Assembly: GCA_039105265.1 (NCBI GenBank)
Contig: JAPFFF010000028.1
Location: 1,302,001 to 1,366,000, forward strand
Reading direction: 5' to 3'
Source: Tritrichomonas musculus
Taxonomy: Eukaryota > Parabasalia > Tritrichomonadida > Tritrichomonadidae
DNA length: 64,000 nucleotides
Both the position numbers and the translations under genes were made by a program. Under the pieces are notes generated by a model. It searched no databases and was not told the DNA's origin. It saw only the letters and a program-made list of their open reading frames with translations. The first letter of the stretch is position 1. The number at the start of each line of letters is the position of its first letter. Positions 22,054-32,787 of the stretch are shown here, in pieces.

Positions 22054-23353
22054 TATGGTTGCATTTGGCACGGTTTGGGCAAAAAAGCTGCCCACCCAGG
22101 TTATTTTGATAACCCAACAGGTAAGAGCAAATTATTTGTTGATTTTATATTATTTTTAACTTTTCTTAAAAATATGTATATTTTAAATATGTGGTTTTAC
22201 ATAAAAATATTAAAATAAAATTAAAATTAAAATAGATATTTTGGAGTTTTTATTTTTTTATTTATTTGTTTATCTATTCAATTTTTTCAAAGATAAATTC
22301 TGTTGTTATTTACAAATTCTATTGGGCTGGATACTTTTCTATGTTTTCATTCAATTTTTCAGTTAAAAAATAAAAATTTGCCCAATAGAATTTGTAAATT
22401 TGAATGAAAACATAGGGCAAATTTTTATTTTCTATGTTTTCATTTGAAAAAATGGGCTATGGGCAAAGTGGCTGGGCAGCGACGATAGCCCATTTTTTCA
22501 ATCCTTTTTAATCGGGGCTGGGCTAGCCCAAGGGAAGTTATATGAGAAATTCAAAAGCTATTTTTATTATTTTCCTTTTTAAACCATTATCTTTTCTTTA
22601 ATATATGATATTAATTGATTATTGTGTTTGCCAAAATAAAAAAATTCAAACATATTTTTGTATATAAATAAAATAAAGTTTGGAATGGATTTTTTGCAAG
22701 ATACTTCATTAAAATAATCATAAAAATAGGTTAATAAAGTGAAATAAATATCAATATATTTAAAAATCATATAAAATGTAAATAAAATTTTAAACAAATT
22801 AAAATAATTTTATTTTTGTTATTGAATATTTTAATAAATTAAAAAAATAAATATTTATGAATATCCTCGTTTAAAGTATATTTAATCATTATATTATTAC
22901 ATATTAAAAAAGATACATATTAAAAAAGATACATATTAAAAAAGATACACATTAAAAAATCTAATATATAAATATAATATTTATAAAAGATATTTTTATT
23001 AACAGAATTCACAAAATAAATAAAAAGAATTCCATGAACAAAGGGAACATTACCGATTTTTTTAGTTCAAACCATAATAAAAATGATGAAAATGGTGAAT
23101 TATTAGATTCAAATGCAACTACATTCCACAACTAGCAATCTAATTCAGAACAAATATCATCATTTTCATAATTTGGAAGTATTGATATATATTCTATGCT
23201 TTTATTCAATGCCAAAAAGTTCACACTTTAAGGACGTCCTTAAAAAGTGGCCTTTACAGGCCAAATTGATCACGTCACTTCATCATAATTTTTGAAGCTC
23301 AATTGCCCAGTGGGCTGCCCACTTCTTCAATTTTTTTACCCTATGCAACCCTA
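22054..23353. mobile_element. Non-autonomous hAT-type transposon nested in the mariner-like element, 1300 bp
   Basis: The ends TATGGTTGCAT and ATGCAACCCTA are inverted with one mismatch and are flanked by a perfect 8-bp duplication, gtttttac (22046-22053 and 23354-23361). Subterminal tgggca/tgccca words recur as in the other hAT copy. Inside are an inverted repeat (tacaaattctattgggc at about 22,313 and its complement at about 22,381), a 16-bp tandem array, an 18-bp palindrome around ggacgtcc at about 23,226, and a 33-codon scrap from 23,034 starting MNKGNITDFF that could be the N-terminus of a hAT transposase. Confidence 0.8.
22899..22962. repeat. Four tandem 16-bp repeats (acatattaaaaaagat)
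   Basis: Four head-to-tail copies of the 16-base unit, with the last copy diverging, lie inside the nested hAT element. Confidence 0.85.
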
Positions 23354-24267
23354 GTTTTTACTAAACATATTCTTTACAATCATTCTCTTATTATGCTTTT
23401 TATTTGGCCCTTTTTGCTTTTTTTAATATTATTCAATAAAGATTGAAAATCGCTATAATTTGATTAATTTGTGCTTCCAATGTGCGTTTTAGATAATACT
23501 TAAGAATAATACTTAAGTATGAATCTTAATTTTATATAATAATCACACAAAAATTTCAATTTTAGCTTTTTTTAAATAAAAAAATATAGAAAAAGTCGAT
23601 GAATAATGAGATTTAAATTAAAAAAATGGTATAAATAAATTTAATATTATTTATGCTTATATTATAGCTATAAATATTGGGATTTAATTTGAATTTTTAA
23701 TTAATAAAAAAATTGTTAACGATTAAAAAATCAAAATTCGTTATAACTTGGGCATTAAATAACATAGGATGTAATGATTTAAATCCCCAAAGATTTTATC
23801 CAAATATTTGTTAAATATAAAGAAAAACCTCATTTACTTGTAAAATCAATAATAAACGGTCAAAATTCTGATAAAAAAAAAATTATTTCAAAAAAATTCA
23901 ATGGGAAAAAAAAGAATTGTCAGATTTTGAGAGAGAAAATATTCGATTTTTGATTTTCCAAAATTTTCTTCTTACGTTTACTCGTACGTTTATTCCGCAA
24001 AAAAAAAATGACAGTTAATTTGTAAGGGTATAATTGAAAGAATGTGAGTAAATATGTTTAGTAAAAAAAGTATATTACTCAAATATCTAGTTAGATATAA
24101 TGTTTTTTATAAATCAAAAGTGAAAAAAAATAAAAAAAAAAAAATTAATTTTTTCATAATTATTATTTTTTATTTTTTCTCTAATTCTATTTAAATTCTA
24201 TTATATTTAACATTCTAAATATAATTTTATATTACCGTAATTATTTGTTTGTTTGTTTTTTTTTTTT

Positions 24268-27249
24268 TTAAACATCCATTTTGTTACCATCGCTTTTTTC
24301 GTTGTTACTGTCATCCTTTTCTTTGTTATCTTGAATGATGCTCATTTCCCATTGTCTTTCAGCAGGAACATTTTGGTAGAACTTCTTTATTTGTTCCTTT
24401 CTCTGTTCACGTAAAGCTTGTAATTTTTCAGTAGTTCTGTCCTTTAATCTGATAGCCCTAAGAATTGCGCCAACGATAAGTTCTCCAGCACCGAAAGCGA
24501 GGCAAATCAACCATCTCTTCCAATTCATGTGAACGGTGATGAAAGCTGATCCGGCAAGTTCTGATAAGATTGCTTGAAGACCGCCGATGAAGAAGAAGAT
24601 GATAATGAAATAAGGATTCTTGAATAAACCGTCGAAGATAGACATATCTTGACCAGCGACACGAGCGTTAATTAAGTTAAAGACCTGGCAATAAACGAAA
24701 GCGTTGAAGACCATTGTTGAGACGTTCTTTTCTTGTAAATCATCATTTTCATAATTGACTCCGAACAATTTTTTGGCACCGAAAAGAATCAAGAATAAAA
24801 CCGCAAGTTGATACAAAGTGTGACCTAAAATGTTTCTAAATAAGACGTTTGAAATAAGACCATCACTTTCACCATAAGGAGGACGTTTAAGAAGAGCATC
24901 TGAAGGTCCTCTTGTAGCTAATGCAAGTGCACCAAGTGAATCCATGATTAAATTAACCCATAAAAGTTGAATTGTCTTTAATGGTGATTCGTGTAATGCG
25001 CAAGATCCAACAAAAGCAATGATCATTGCACTGAAGTTAACTGTTAATTGGAATTGAAGGAAGCCACGAACATTGTCATAGACACAACGTCCCCATTTTA
25101 ATGCAGCAACAATAGAACTGAAGTTATCATCAAGAATAACAATATCAGAAGCCATCTTAGCAAGTTCAGTTCCGCATTGTCCCATTGAAAGACCAACATT
25201 AGCTTTCTTAAGTGCTGGAGAATCATTAGAGCCATCTCCGGTAACAGCAACAACTTCTCCTGATTCCATTAATAATGAAACAAGTCTTAATTTATCACGT
25301 GGTGATGATCTGGCAAGAACTCTTAATTTAGGAAGAATGTCAATTAATTCTAATTTTGATTTCTTTGCAAAATCTTCTCCTAACATTGCAATTGAATCAT
25401 CAGTTAAAATTCCGCATTCACGTGAAATTGCTTTGGCTGTGTTAATGTAATCACCAGTGACCATACGAACAACAACTTGTGCTTGATTGCATTGTTGAAT
25501 TGCATATTTAACTTCTGGTCTAAGTGGATCTTGAATACCAACAAGTGCAATCACTGTAAGTTCACTTTCAGCATTGTTTGGATCTTCCCATTCTGGTTTC
25601 CTTTCAGTTGAGTCGAGATCTTTGTATGCCATTAACATTGTACGTAATGACTGATCTGCAAATGCGCCAATTTGATCTAAATATTGTTGTCTAACTTCTT
25701 CTGAGAGTGGTTTAACTTCTCCATCTTTTGTTAAGTAATTAACGCAGCCTCTTAAAATGAAATCTGGAGCACCTTTTGCGTAGCATCTAAAGTGACCATC
25801 CTTCCTAATAATTGTAGACATTTTCTTTCTTGCACTTGAGAATTCGTGGATTATAATGCTTGGATTAGCTTCACGGATTTGCTTGAAATCAAGGTTGTAT
25901 TGTGGTAACATTTGTAAAAGTGCACATTCAGATGAAGATCCAACGTATTGTGGCTCACTTTTACCTTCAACGACAGCAACGAATGCTGATGAATTAATAG
26001 CAATGCATTCAGTAAAGAGTTCTTGGACTTTAGGTGACATTTCTGGTTTTCCATTTTGTTCTTGGCCATCATTGTAAAAACGAACAACTGTCATTTTGTT
26101 TTGTGTAAGAGTACCGGTTTTATCTGAACAAATTGTGGTTGCTCCGCCCATTGTTTCGCATGCATTTAAATGACGAACGAAGTTATTATCTTTCATCATT
26201 TTCTTCATTGAAAAGCCTAATGATAAAGTAACAGCGAGTGGCAAACCTTCTGGAACAGCGCAAATGAAAATGGTGATTCCGATCATGAATTTGTTGACTA
26301 AATCATTGAGCCATTTTGCTTGGAATTTTCCTTGTTCTTTCTTCTTCTTGACAACGTCGATGATCCAGAATACAAGTAAGACTATGAAGGTCAAAAGGGC
26401 ACCAGCAAGACCAATGTATGTGAGCATAACAGCAACTTTATCAAGCTTCTTTTCAAGTGGTGATTGTTCGCGGTTTTCTGACATTTTTTGGATATCTAAC
26501 ATTCTGGATCCAGATTGGCTATTTGGTCCAACAGCAGCTACTAATACATGACCATCACCTGATTCAACTGCTCCACCGCCTAAAACCCATGGTTTTCTTT
26601 CATCAACTGAAACTGCCATTGATTCACCGGTTTCTTGTGAATTGTTAACTTTTAAGTTGTGTCCACGGATATAAAAGCCATCTGCTGCAACTCGATCGCC
26701 TGATTTAAGTGTTAGAATATCTCCTACTAAAACTTCTGTATTCAAAATTTGTGTTTCTTCTCCACATCGAATTACAGATACATTAAATTCATTTTTGAGT
26801 TTGTTAATTTCCATAAACGCTTTTTGTTGTGAGTAATTGGTTTGAGTTTGAACAAGTGAAACAAGTAAAACAGCAACAAAAATTGAAATGGTATCGATAT
26901 AATCTTCTGCTTGTGGTTTGTCACCTGGTGGGAAAACACTGGTTAAGATAATGGATATAACTGCTGAAACAAGTAAAATTTTCAACATAAGATCATTAAA
27001 ACAGGATATGAACATATGGCACCAGGATTCTTTTGGAGGATCTGGAAGGATATTTACTCCCCATTGACTGCGTCTTTTTTCATAATTGCTATCTTTTTCG
27101 AGTTGGGAAAGTCCTGTGTCAACATCAGTCTCAAATGCTTTAATATAAGGCTCAATTCCACCTCCTTCTTCGAAGAGTTTGCCGGCATTCTCAGAGCCAC
27201 ACCGTTCAAAGACTTCAAGAATAGTTTCTTTTGTAATGTTCGACGACAT
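24268..27249 (-). CDS. Plasma-membrane-type Ca2+-transporting P-type ATPase (PMCA, type IIB), about 993 aa
   Basis: Uses ATP to pump Ca2+ out of the cytosol. The motifs are complete: TGES in the actuator domain, PEGLPLAVTL in TM4, the phosphorylation site DKTGTLTQNK (D376), KGAPDFIL in the nucleotide domain, and the hinge VTGDGSNDSPALKKA (about 670). About ten membrane segments are arranged as usual, with the last block of helices at the C-terminus. The basic tail (LREQRKEQIKKF) could be regulatory. I chose the ATG at 27249 (MSSNITKETI); an in-frame ATG eight codons earlier is less likely, because a TCATTTATT initiator-like box lies just before 27249. The stop runs into TTTAAA. The gene is richer in G+C and cleaner in codon use than the host genes nearby, suggesting strong expression. 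Confidence 0.95.
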   Translation of the reverse strand: MSSNITKETILEVFERCGSENAGKLFEEGGGIEPYIKAFETDVDTGLSQLEKDSNYEKRRSQWGVNILPDPPKESWCHMFISCFNDLMLKILLVSAVISIILTSVFPPGDKPQAEDYIDTISIFVAVLLVSLVQTQTNYSQQKAFMEINKLKNEFNVSVIRCGEETQILNTEVLVGDILTLKSGDRVAADGFYIRGHNLKVNNSQETGESMAVSVDERKPWVLGGGAVESGDGHVLVAAVGPNSQSGSRMLDIQKMSENREQSPLEKKLDKVAVMLTYIGLAGALLTFIVLLVFWIIDVVKKKKEQGKFQAKWLNDLVNKFMIGITIFICAVPEGLPLAVTLSLGFSMKKMMKDNNFVRHLNACETMGGATTICSDKTGTLTQNKMTVVRFYNDGQEQNGKPEMSPKVQELFTECIAINSSAFVAVVEGKSEPQYVGSSSECALLQMLPQYNLDFKQIREANPSIIIHEFSSARKKMSTIIRKDGHFRCYAKGAPDFILRGCVNYLTKDGEVKPLSEEVRQQYLDQIGAFADQSLRTMLMAYKDLDSTERKPEWEDPNNAESELTVIALVGIQDPLRPEVKYAIQQCNQAQVVVRMVTGDYINTAKAISRECGILTDDSIAMLGEDFAKKSKLELIDILPKLRVLARSSPRDKLRLVSLLMESGEVVAVTGDGSNDSPALKKANVGLSMGQCGTELAKMASDIVILDDNFSSIVAALKWGRCVYDNVRGFLQFQLTVNFSAMIIAFVGSCALHESPLKTIQLLWVNLIMDSLGALALATRGPSDALLKRPPYGESDGLISNVLFRNILGHTLYQLAVLFLILFGAKKLFGVNYENDDLQEKNVSTMVFNAFVYCQVFNLINARVAGQDMSIFDGLFKNPYFIIIFFFIGGLQAILSELAGSAFITVHMNWKRWLICLAFGAGELIVGAILRAIRLKDRTTEKLQALREQRKEQIKKFYQNVPAERQWEMSIIQDNKEKDDSNNEKSDGNKMDV

Positions 27250-28074
27250 TAATAAATAAATGATTTGTTTCAACGTTGATATGTTAAAACATAATTATAA
27301 CTTATTATTCATTTTATTTTTTTTATTTCAATTTAATCTGGAGAGATAGAAAAATAATCGATTCAAAATTGAAAATGTTTATTTATTTATTGTTAATTTA
27401 ATTCAATTTTATTCAATTAATTGAATTGATAAAACACTCATATAAATAAATTGATAAAAGATATTATAGCAATTAAAAATTCATTTACCAAATATATCTA
27501 TTAATTAATATGAATACAATTTAGAATTACTTATAAAAATTTAGTTTTTTAAGTAATATAATTAAATTGATCATATTATCATTGTTCAACAAATAAACAT
27601 CAGCCACAAATAAATGGAGTATAATGAAATTTTCTCATTTTATTTAGCAATTTATTATTAGTTTTAATTAAATTATAATTTTCCAAAGGATAAAGATGAA
27701 TCAATAGAAATGACAAATGAGATTGAGAGCACAAAGCCACTTAATAAAGAGATATTGAAGTAGAATAATGAATAAATATCTATTCTTTTTTAGTAACTAA
27801 AATGAAAGGTGCAAATGGCTAAATGCTTTGAATTAATGAAAAGAATTCATGAAGAACAAAGTTTTCATAATATAAAGCAAGAAATTCTTATTTCGAAATC
27901 AGATTAAACGAGAAATATTTATGTTTTGTTTCTTTATGTAAATCCAACTTCCAAAAAAATAGTTATTTCATACCATCACAAACAAAAGCTATAAGAACTT
28001 AAAAAAACTATGGTTTGAAAATTTGCTTTTTCTTTTATAAATATTTATTGAAAATCATTAACAATTTTTGTAAT
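27250..28074. other. A+T-rich spacer upstream of the Ca2+ ATPase
   Basis: No gene is seen. It contains the ATPase promoter, with an initiator-like TCATTTATTTATTA directly before the ATG on the minus strand. Confidence 0.4.
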
Positions 28075-28230
28075 ATTTTAGATCAAATTAGGATCGACAT
28101 TCTCAATAAACTTAACATTAGTAACACGTTAAAGGTGAAAATTGCAATTGAAATTGCACATGCTTTGAAATATATTCATCAAAATGGTTTGATTTATTGT
28201 GATTTTACGCAATTGAAAAAAATTGAATGA
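28075..28230 (+). pseudogene. Protein-kinase fragment (subdomains VIa-VIb)
   Basis: The frame reads KIAIEIAHALKYIHQNGLIY followed by CDF, matching the kinase helix and the HRDL region (here YCDF). It ends in a stop about ten codons later. No glycine loop, DFG or APE follows, so this is a scrap of a trichomonad kinase gene. Confidence 0.65.
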
Positions 28231-28388
28231 GATTGAATGAGTGATACTATTCAATTTTTTTTTTTTCAATTCTTATTTAGTATGTCCAACACCGTAATAT
28301 AAAAAGAAAAAAAAAAATTTATAATATATTTTTTATTCTAATATATTAATGACAGAATTAAATGCTATTTATTTCTTAACAATTGATT

Positions 28389-28835
28389 TTATTGAGCATA
28401 TTTCTTTGTCCATTCGCGCGCAGTTTTATCAAATTCTTTAGGATCTTTTTTATGTTGATTTGCAATTGATATAACAAGCGGATCGTCCCAGTCTGGATTT
28501 TCAAGTAAACAATAAACAAAGTCAATTGCATTTTTAAGTGTAAAAGTACATTTCCATTCTGATTTGAGTTCACCAAAACATATTTTTCCATCTGAAGTAA
28601 TATTTGGATGATATATTATTGTTTCAAATTCAATATTTGGAGGCACTGATGGATATCGTGAAGGTATTGTAACGGATAAAAAGAAAATTCCATCTTCATA
28701 TGGCGAATTGTCAGGCGGAGTTAATGTTACTCTCAAATGTGCAAGATCATTATTTTTTGTGTCAATTGTGAATTTAAGGCTATCATCTTTCCAATATTTA
28801 CGCATTTCACTCTGAACCACGCTTTTTGCAATCAT
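28389..28835 (-). CDS. Ubiquitin-conjugating enzyme E2, 148 aa
   Basis: A complete UBC fold of normal length. It has the N-terminal helix, YEDGIFFLSVTIPSRYPSVP, the HPN motif (YHPNI), and the active-site cysteine in GKICFGEL (C86), with the tryptophan of LKSEW seven residues later. The C-terminal helices (NPDWDDPLV, FDKTAREWTKKYA) match class I E2s of the UBE2D/UBE2L type. It takes ubiquitin from E1 and passes it to E3 ligases or substrates in the cytosol. The stop codon runs into TAAAA, the trichomonad tail signal. The exact subclass cannot be fixed by eye. Confidence 0.93.
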   Translation of the reverse strand: MIAKSVVQSEMRKYWKDDSLKFTIDTKNNDLAHLRVTLTPPDNSPYEDGIFFLSVTIPSRYPSVPPNIEFETIIYHPNITSDGKICFGELKSEWKCTFTLKNAIDFVYCLLENPDWDDPLVISIANQHKKDPKEFDKTAREWTKKYAQ

Positions 28836-30050
28836 TTATAAAAAAAAAAAAGACCATGAAAAATTATGATTCAATTAATATATATTCAATTTTCAATATA
28901 AAATTATTTTTTCAATGGTTTTTATTCTTTGAATGGATAAAACTTTTCAAATTTAATTTATCTTTCTATTCAAAATTATTAGAGAGATTTTACAAATGAA
29001 TCAATTATATGCAAAGAATATATATAAGCCTAAAAATTTTGCATATGAGAGATTTAAAATAGTTTTAATTTCTTGTTCAAAAAACATTACCTCCCTCTCA
29101 ATTTAATATAATCATATCTTTATATTTTAAATATGAATTAATTTTTTAAATTTTAATTAATATTATGATAATTATTTAATATATTATTAATGAAGAATGA
29201 TGCAATAAAATTGTTTGATAAAAAAGATAAAATGATTTAAAATATGAAATGGAGGTAAAGTTTTTTGAACTCAGTTTAAATAAGCTCTGAAAAATTCAAT
29301 TACTTATCAATTATTTTCAAAAAAAAAAGTTCATATTGAGATTTTTAATTTTCATTATTTCCTTGCAAATAATCTATGGTTAATATTTATACAAAAAAGT
29401 TTTAAAATACGAAAGAAAAATTTCTATTAATTTTTAAATAATTATCCCAAACTTTTTGATAAAAATTCAATGTATTACGTTGATAAGAAATCTACTATAT
29501 AAATGATTATTTTACTTATATATCTATATGTTTGACCTAATAATTTTAAAAAATTATGTTTTTAAGCATATTTCATTTAAAAATGAATTATATTGTCAAA
29601 GATTTAATATAATCACTTTTTTTTTTTTTAATTTATTATTTTGAACAAGCCGAAGGAGCATAATTCCATTTTATAATTGATGTTTCTAAGTATTCTTGAT
29701 TTTTTTTAAATATTATGAAATTCAATTATTTTTTTTTAGTTTTTTAAATAAATCATTTAACTCAGCATTCAATTGAAGTTTCATTAAATGGAAGTAATTA
29801 AGTAGAAAAATATTTTGATAAAAAAAGTCAAATTGTTGTTACAGATATTTCTTTTAAAAACTGTTGCTGAAGAATGGGTTGACTCTAAATGTGATTCCTA
29901 ATTTTGAACCCTTGCTTTTTGTACATACAATGTATAAAAAAAAAACCCGTTACTGAACGATATTTCGACAATTTTTTTTGGCCTCTCTGATCGCCAGTTT
30001 TAGAAAAAATTGAGATATTATTGAAAAAAATTCAACGATAATTTAATTAT
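28836..30050. other. A+T-rich spacer up to the first Maverick
   Basis: No gene is seen. It holds a small MITE (29075-29270). The word gaacaagccgaaggagcat at about 29,644 resembles the one at about 19,410. Confidence 0.4.
29075..29270. mobile_element. MITE of 196 bp, ends gttcaaaaaac...gttttttgaac
   Basis: The inverted ends gttcaaaaaacattacctcc and ggaggtaaagttttttgaac match at 19 of 20 bases. There is no coding content and no clear target duplication. Confidence 0.6.
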
Positions 30051-30059
30051 TGATAGACA
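30051..30059 (+). repeat. Left copy of the target duplication (tgatagaca)
   Basis: The same nine bases follow the right end at 49646-49654. The boundary with the inverted repeat is ambiguous by one or two bases. Confidence 0.8.
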
Positions 30060-30305
30060 TCAATAGTATTTGGAGTGATGTCTGGCTTACAGCCAAACAT
30101 CCCTCCAAACCCCGTAGCCCATTCATTTTTTCGTCACAGTTGTAAAATTCGCGTTTTTGCATACCTTCCCAGATACTCTACTGCCCACACTATGCTTTCG
30201 TTAAAAACACCTGTTTTTTATTAACAACGAACTTTTCACTCAGGACATTTACGTTTCATTCAATTTCACGACAACATCATTTTTTGTCACTTCAATGTCG
30301 CCGTC
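30060..30305 (+). repeat. Left terminal inverted repeat of Maverick 1 (246 bp)
   Basis: It begins tcaatagtatttggagtg. By eye it matches the complement of 49400-49645 at all but one position. Confidence 0.95.
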
Positions 30306-30327
30306 CATTTTATACGGAAAAAAATTA

Positions 30328-30978
30328 TCAATCAGTTTGTTCTGTTAGGTATGATATAAGGTATATAATATTGTCGTAACTGGTATTCTCTCCTGTTATC
30401 TCTAATAGCCTTTTAACTTCATTTAGCCATTCTTGACTGACACTAACGAGGCTGTTTTGTTGGTACGCATATGTACCGTTTTTATCCCATGCAAGTTTCT
30501 TTAGTTCATGCATGGCATTACAATGTTCTTTTGTTTGATTTCTCTGCTTTTCTTCTTGCTCTTTCTTTTCCCTTTCGAATTCTTTCTTCCTATCTTTTCT
30601 GGCCTGCTTAAGCTTTTCTATCATCTCCTTTGCACCTCCAGTAAGATTACATTCAAGATAATTCATCACGTTACATTCTTGTCCGTAACCGCGGTTACAC
30701 ATATAATTAGTTTTTGTTTCACAGAGGTATTTATATAGTACCTTTCTTATCTCTTCTATCTCTTCATCTATCTTCATTAATATCTCTCTATGGCCTATCT
30801 GGCATCTCTTGTATATATCTAAGTATCTTTCATGTCTAACGTATTCACATACATAATAGCTATATTCGAATGGCAAGTAATTGGGTGATGAGAGGAACAA
30901 TAAATAATCGTATGAAAGTTCCTTTAATGGTTTTGCTTGAATAAACTTTTCTGATTGGCTTGTTGCGGCTGTTGACAT
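30328..30978 (-). CDS. Maverick 1 protein of unknown function, 216 aa, coiled coil
   Basis: Not recognised. The protein has a Cys-rich middle (YMCNRGYGQECNVMNYLEC, about residues 92-110) and a strongly charged Lys/Glu helix (about 115-155) likely to form a coiled coil. It lies just inside the left terminal repeat and is transcribed towards the end, head to head with the gene starting at 31304. Its position and composition suggest an accessory or virion gene of the element; no enzymatic motif is visible. Confidence 0.6.
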   Translation of the reverse strand: MSTAATSQSEKFIQAKPLKELSYDYLLFLSSPNYLPFEYSYYVCEYVRHERYLDIYKRCQIGHREILMKIDEEIEEIRKVLYKYLCETKTNYMCNRGYGQECNVMNYLECNLTGGAKEMIEKLKQARKDRKKEFEREKKEQEEKQRNQTKEHCNAMHELKKLAWDKNGTYAYQQNSLVSVSQEWLNEVKRLLEITGENTSYDNIIYLISYLTEQTD

Positions 30979-31303
30979 TTTCTGTAGTGCTCCCTTTTAC
31001 CCAAGTAAAAATAAATTATTCGTGTTTGAGATATAGCGTTTTTCTGGTGCATACATTACTAACATTCACATATCACTTCCTAGCCATTCATGCTATTTCT
31101 ATACGCTACTTTTCTGTTTCTTTACTGAGATATATACAAAGCAAATCCATCGAGGAAAGCGTTAATCTGTTTGGACATGATAGTGAGCGGAGCGCAGCGC
31201 AGCGAGCGGTTTTGTCCGCAGGACAAAAATCATTCCAAATATTAATGTTGCTCGAATAATTTCCTTTTGCCGCCAGGGATAATTGCATTTTCGTTACAGG
31301 AAA
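30979..31303. promoter_or_regulatory. Divergent promoter region with a G+C-rich island and hairpin
   Basis: This region separates two divergent genes. It includes aagtaaaaataaattatt (close to the shared A/T motif), a run of gcg/agc repeats (31183-31209), and a perfect hairpin ttttgtcc-gca-ggacaaaa (31210-31228) about 75 bases before the 31304 start. Confidence 0.5.
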
Positions 31304-32749
31304 ATGTCACTGTTCAATAAAATAAAATCTCTAGGGTCTGAAACAGTAACGAGAATACTGAGATACATAAGAGAACACGTTTCGGTATATATGGATGACT
31401 ATGCAGGAGATGTCAGGGAATCAACTAGGTACCTCGAAAATGTGAAGCGAGTAAGAGACTTCTTAGCTACATACAACTTCAATAGTGATGAAGTAACGAC
31501 AAACAATATATTTGATTTTCTGTATAACTTAGTAGAAGAAACATTCGAGGATGTAATAAAGCCAACAACGCCTAATCAGAGAAGCGGTGTTGTTCCATTC
31601 AACATATCGTCAGATTCCGACGATGATGAAAATGTAAACACCGAAAATAATATTTTATCGGGTGATAAAAGGCAAACGCAAATGGACCAACCACAACAAA
31701 GACAACATCCACTCTTTCTCACTACCGACCGCATGAATGAATTCAGACAGGGTTTAGAAGAAACAGGTGTTGACCATAGAGACTTGAATGACAGTATTGA
31801 CGCTATTAACTACTTTAGGCAACATCCAATACCACGTAGAGTGAAACCAAAAAAGCAACCATATGGAGCCGAAATGGAAAGAATCGCTCCAGCCGTTCTT
31901 AGTGGCAAACAGGACATCAGGAGAATCAACAATGCACAAAGTCTTGTAGGTGCGCAAAGATGGGTAGATAAACATGGATTTAGCGATATCTATCATGTAA
32001 CCGGTGATGATGAAGATGGAGATGGAATAGCAGATATTATTGTTAGGGAAAGAGAAACAAATAGACCCATCATAGTTAACGGTTATACTACCGTCGACAG
32101 CACATATCCATATAGATATAAATATTACTCTGCTTACCCAACAGAAGATGAAAGAAAAGAATATGGTAAGGGATTCAAAGGCTTCGTTAATGATATGTAC
32201 AACCCTGAATATGATGAGAGAGGTGTTAGACTATTACGTAATAGAAATGAACAAGGCGCGCAATTCGCAGCCGCAGTTGAACATGCAGGTTACACTAAAG
32301 TATTACAACCACACAACAAAACAGTCTTCCAGGTATTTACAAGTAAAATCATTAATCCAATTTATAAAGGCTTCAAATCAGTCCATAATGGAACATATCC
32401 AGGTAATAAGAAACTGGCTAAAGTTGCATCTAACGTCTGGGAGAAAGCATTTGTAGCAACAGCAATGGTAAGAGTATACGGGCAAGATGTGCTTACTGTT
32501 GATGAAGAAATGTGGAAGAAATTGAAGTCAAAGAGAGAAGTAAGAGCAGCCACAGATGCATTTGCAAGCCCATATCTTACAGGTAATGTCTGGGAGAAAA
32601 TCATTTCTTTCATTCCTGTCTATATTGAAGCAGAAGGGTTCAATATGTCGCCAACAGAAGTAGTTCAGTTTACCAATGCATTCAGAAGAGTAGCAGGTAT
32701 GCAAGAAGAGAGACTACCAGGTAATCAACCAGAAGCAGCACCACAGTAA
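31304..32749 (+). CDS. Maverick 1 putative virion-associated protein, 481 aa
   Basis: Function not recognised. Features seen: a helical N-terminus (MSLFNKIKSLGS), an acidic Ser/Asp linker (about 110-120), a Gln-rich segment, and a block GDDEDGDGIADIIVRE followed by VNGYTTVDSTYPYRYKYY. The DxDxDG loop could bind Ca2+. The basic IPRRVKPKKQPYG could contact DNA. It sits directly upstream of the packaging ATPase in the same orientation with a 35-base gap, as structural genes often do in this family. I chose the ATG at 31304 over 31283 because MSLFNKI reads as a natural N-terminus. Confidence 0.6.
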   Translation: MSLFNKIKSLGSETVTRILRYIREHVSVYMDDYAGDVRESTRYLENVKRVRDFLATYNFNSDEVTTNNIFDFLYNLVEETFEDVIKPTTPNQRSGVVPFNISSDSDDDENVNTENNILSGDKRQTQMDQPQQRQHPLFLTTDRMNEFRQGLEETGVDHRDLNDSIDAINYFRQHPIPRRVKPKKQPYGAEMERIAPAVLSGKQDIRRINNAQSLVGAQRWVDKHGFSDIYHVTGDDEDGDGIADIIVRERETNRPIIVNGYTTVDSTYPYRYKYYSAYPTEDERKEYGKGFKGFVNDMYNPEYDERGVRLLRNRNEQGAQFAAAVEHAGYTKVLQPHNKTVFQVFTSKIINPIYKGFKSVHNGTYPGNKKLAKVASNVWEKAFVATAMVRVYGQDVLTVDEEMWKKLKSKREVRAATDAFASPYLTGNVWEKIISFIPVYIEAEGFNMSPTEVVQFTNAFRRVAGMQEERLPGNQPEAAPQ

Positions 32750-32760
32750 AAATAAGGCAA

Positions 32761-32787
32761 TATTTATTTTTATATCAGGGTAAAATG
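32761..32787 (+). promoter_or_regulatory. Start-site motif of the ATPase gene
   Basis: The run tatttatttttatatca is followed by gggtaaaATG. The same layout (an A/T motif, then GG[N]TAAAATG) recurs before other genes of this element. Confidence 0.5.

Larger units (their letters stand above)
21622..24028. mobile_element. Non-coding mariner-like element, TA-flanked, interrupted by a hAT element
   Basis: About 44-bp inverted ends (ccettac is not used; the outer bases are CCCTTACAAA, and the inner part reads tgcggaataaacgtacg) face each other and are flanked by TA on both sides (21620-21621 and 24029-24030). TA duplication and C-starting ends fit the Tc1/mariner superfamily. Without the nested hAT copy at 22054-23353 the element is about 1.1 kb, and no transposase frame is visible. 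Confidence 0.75.
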
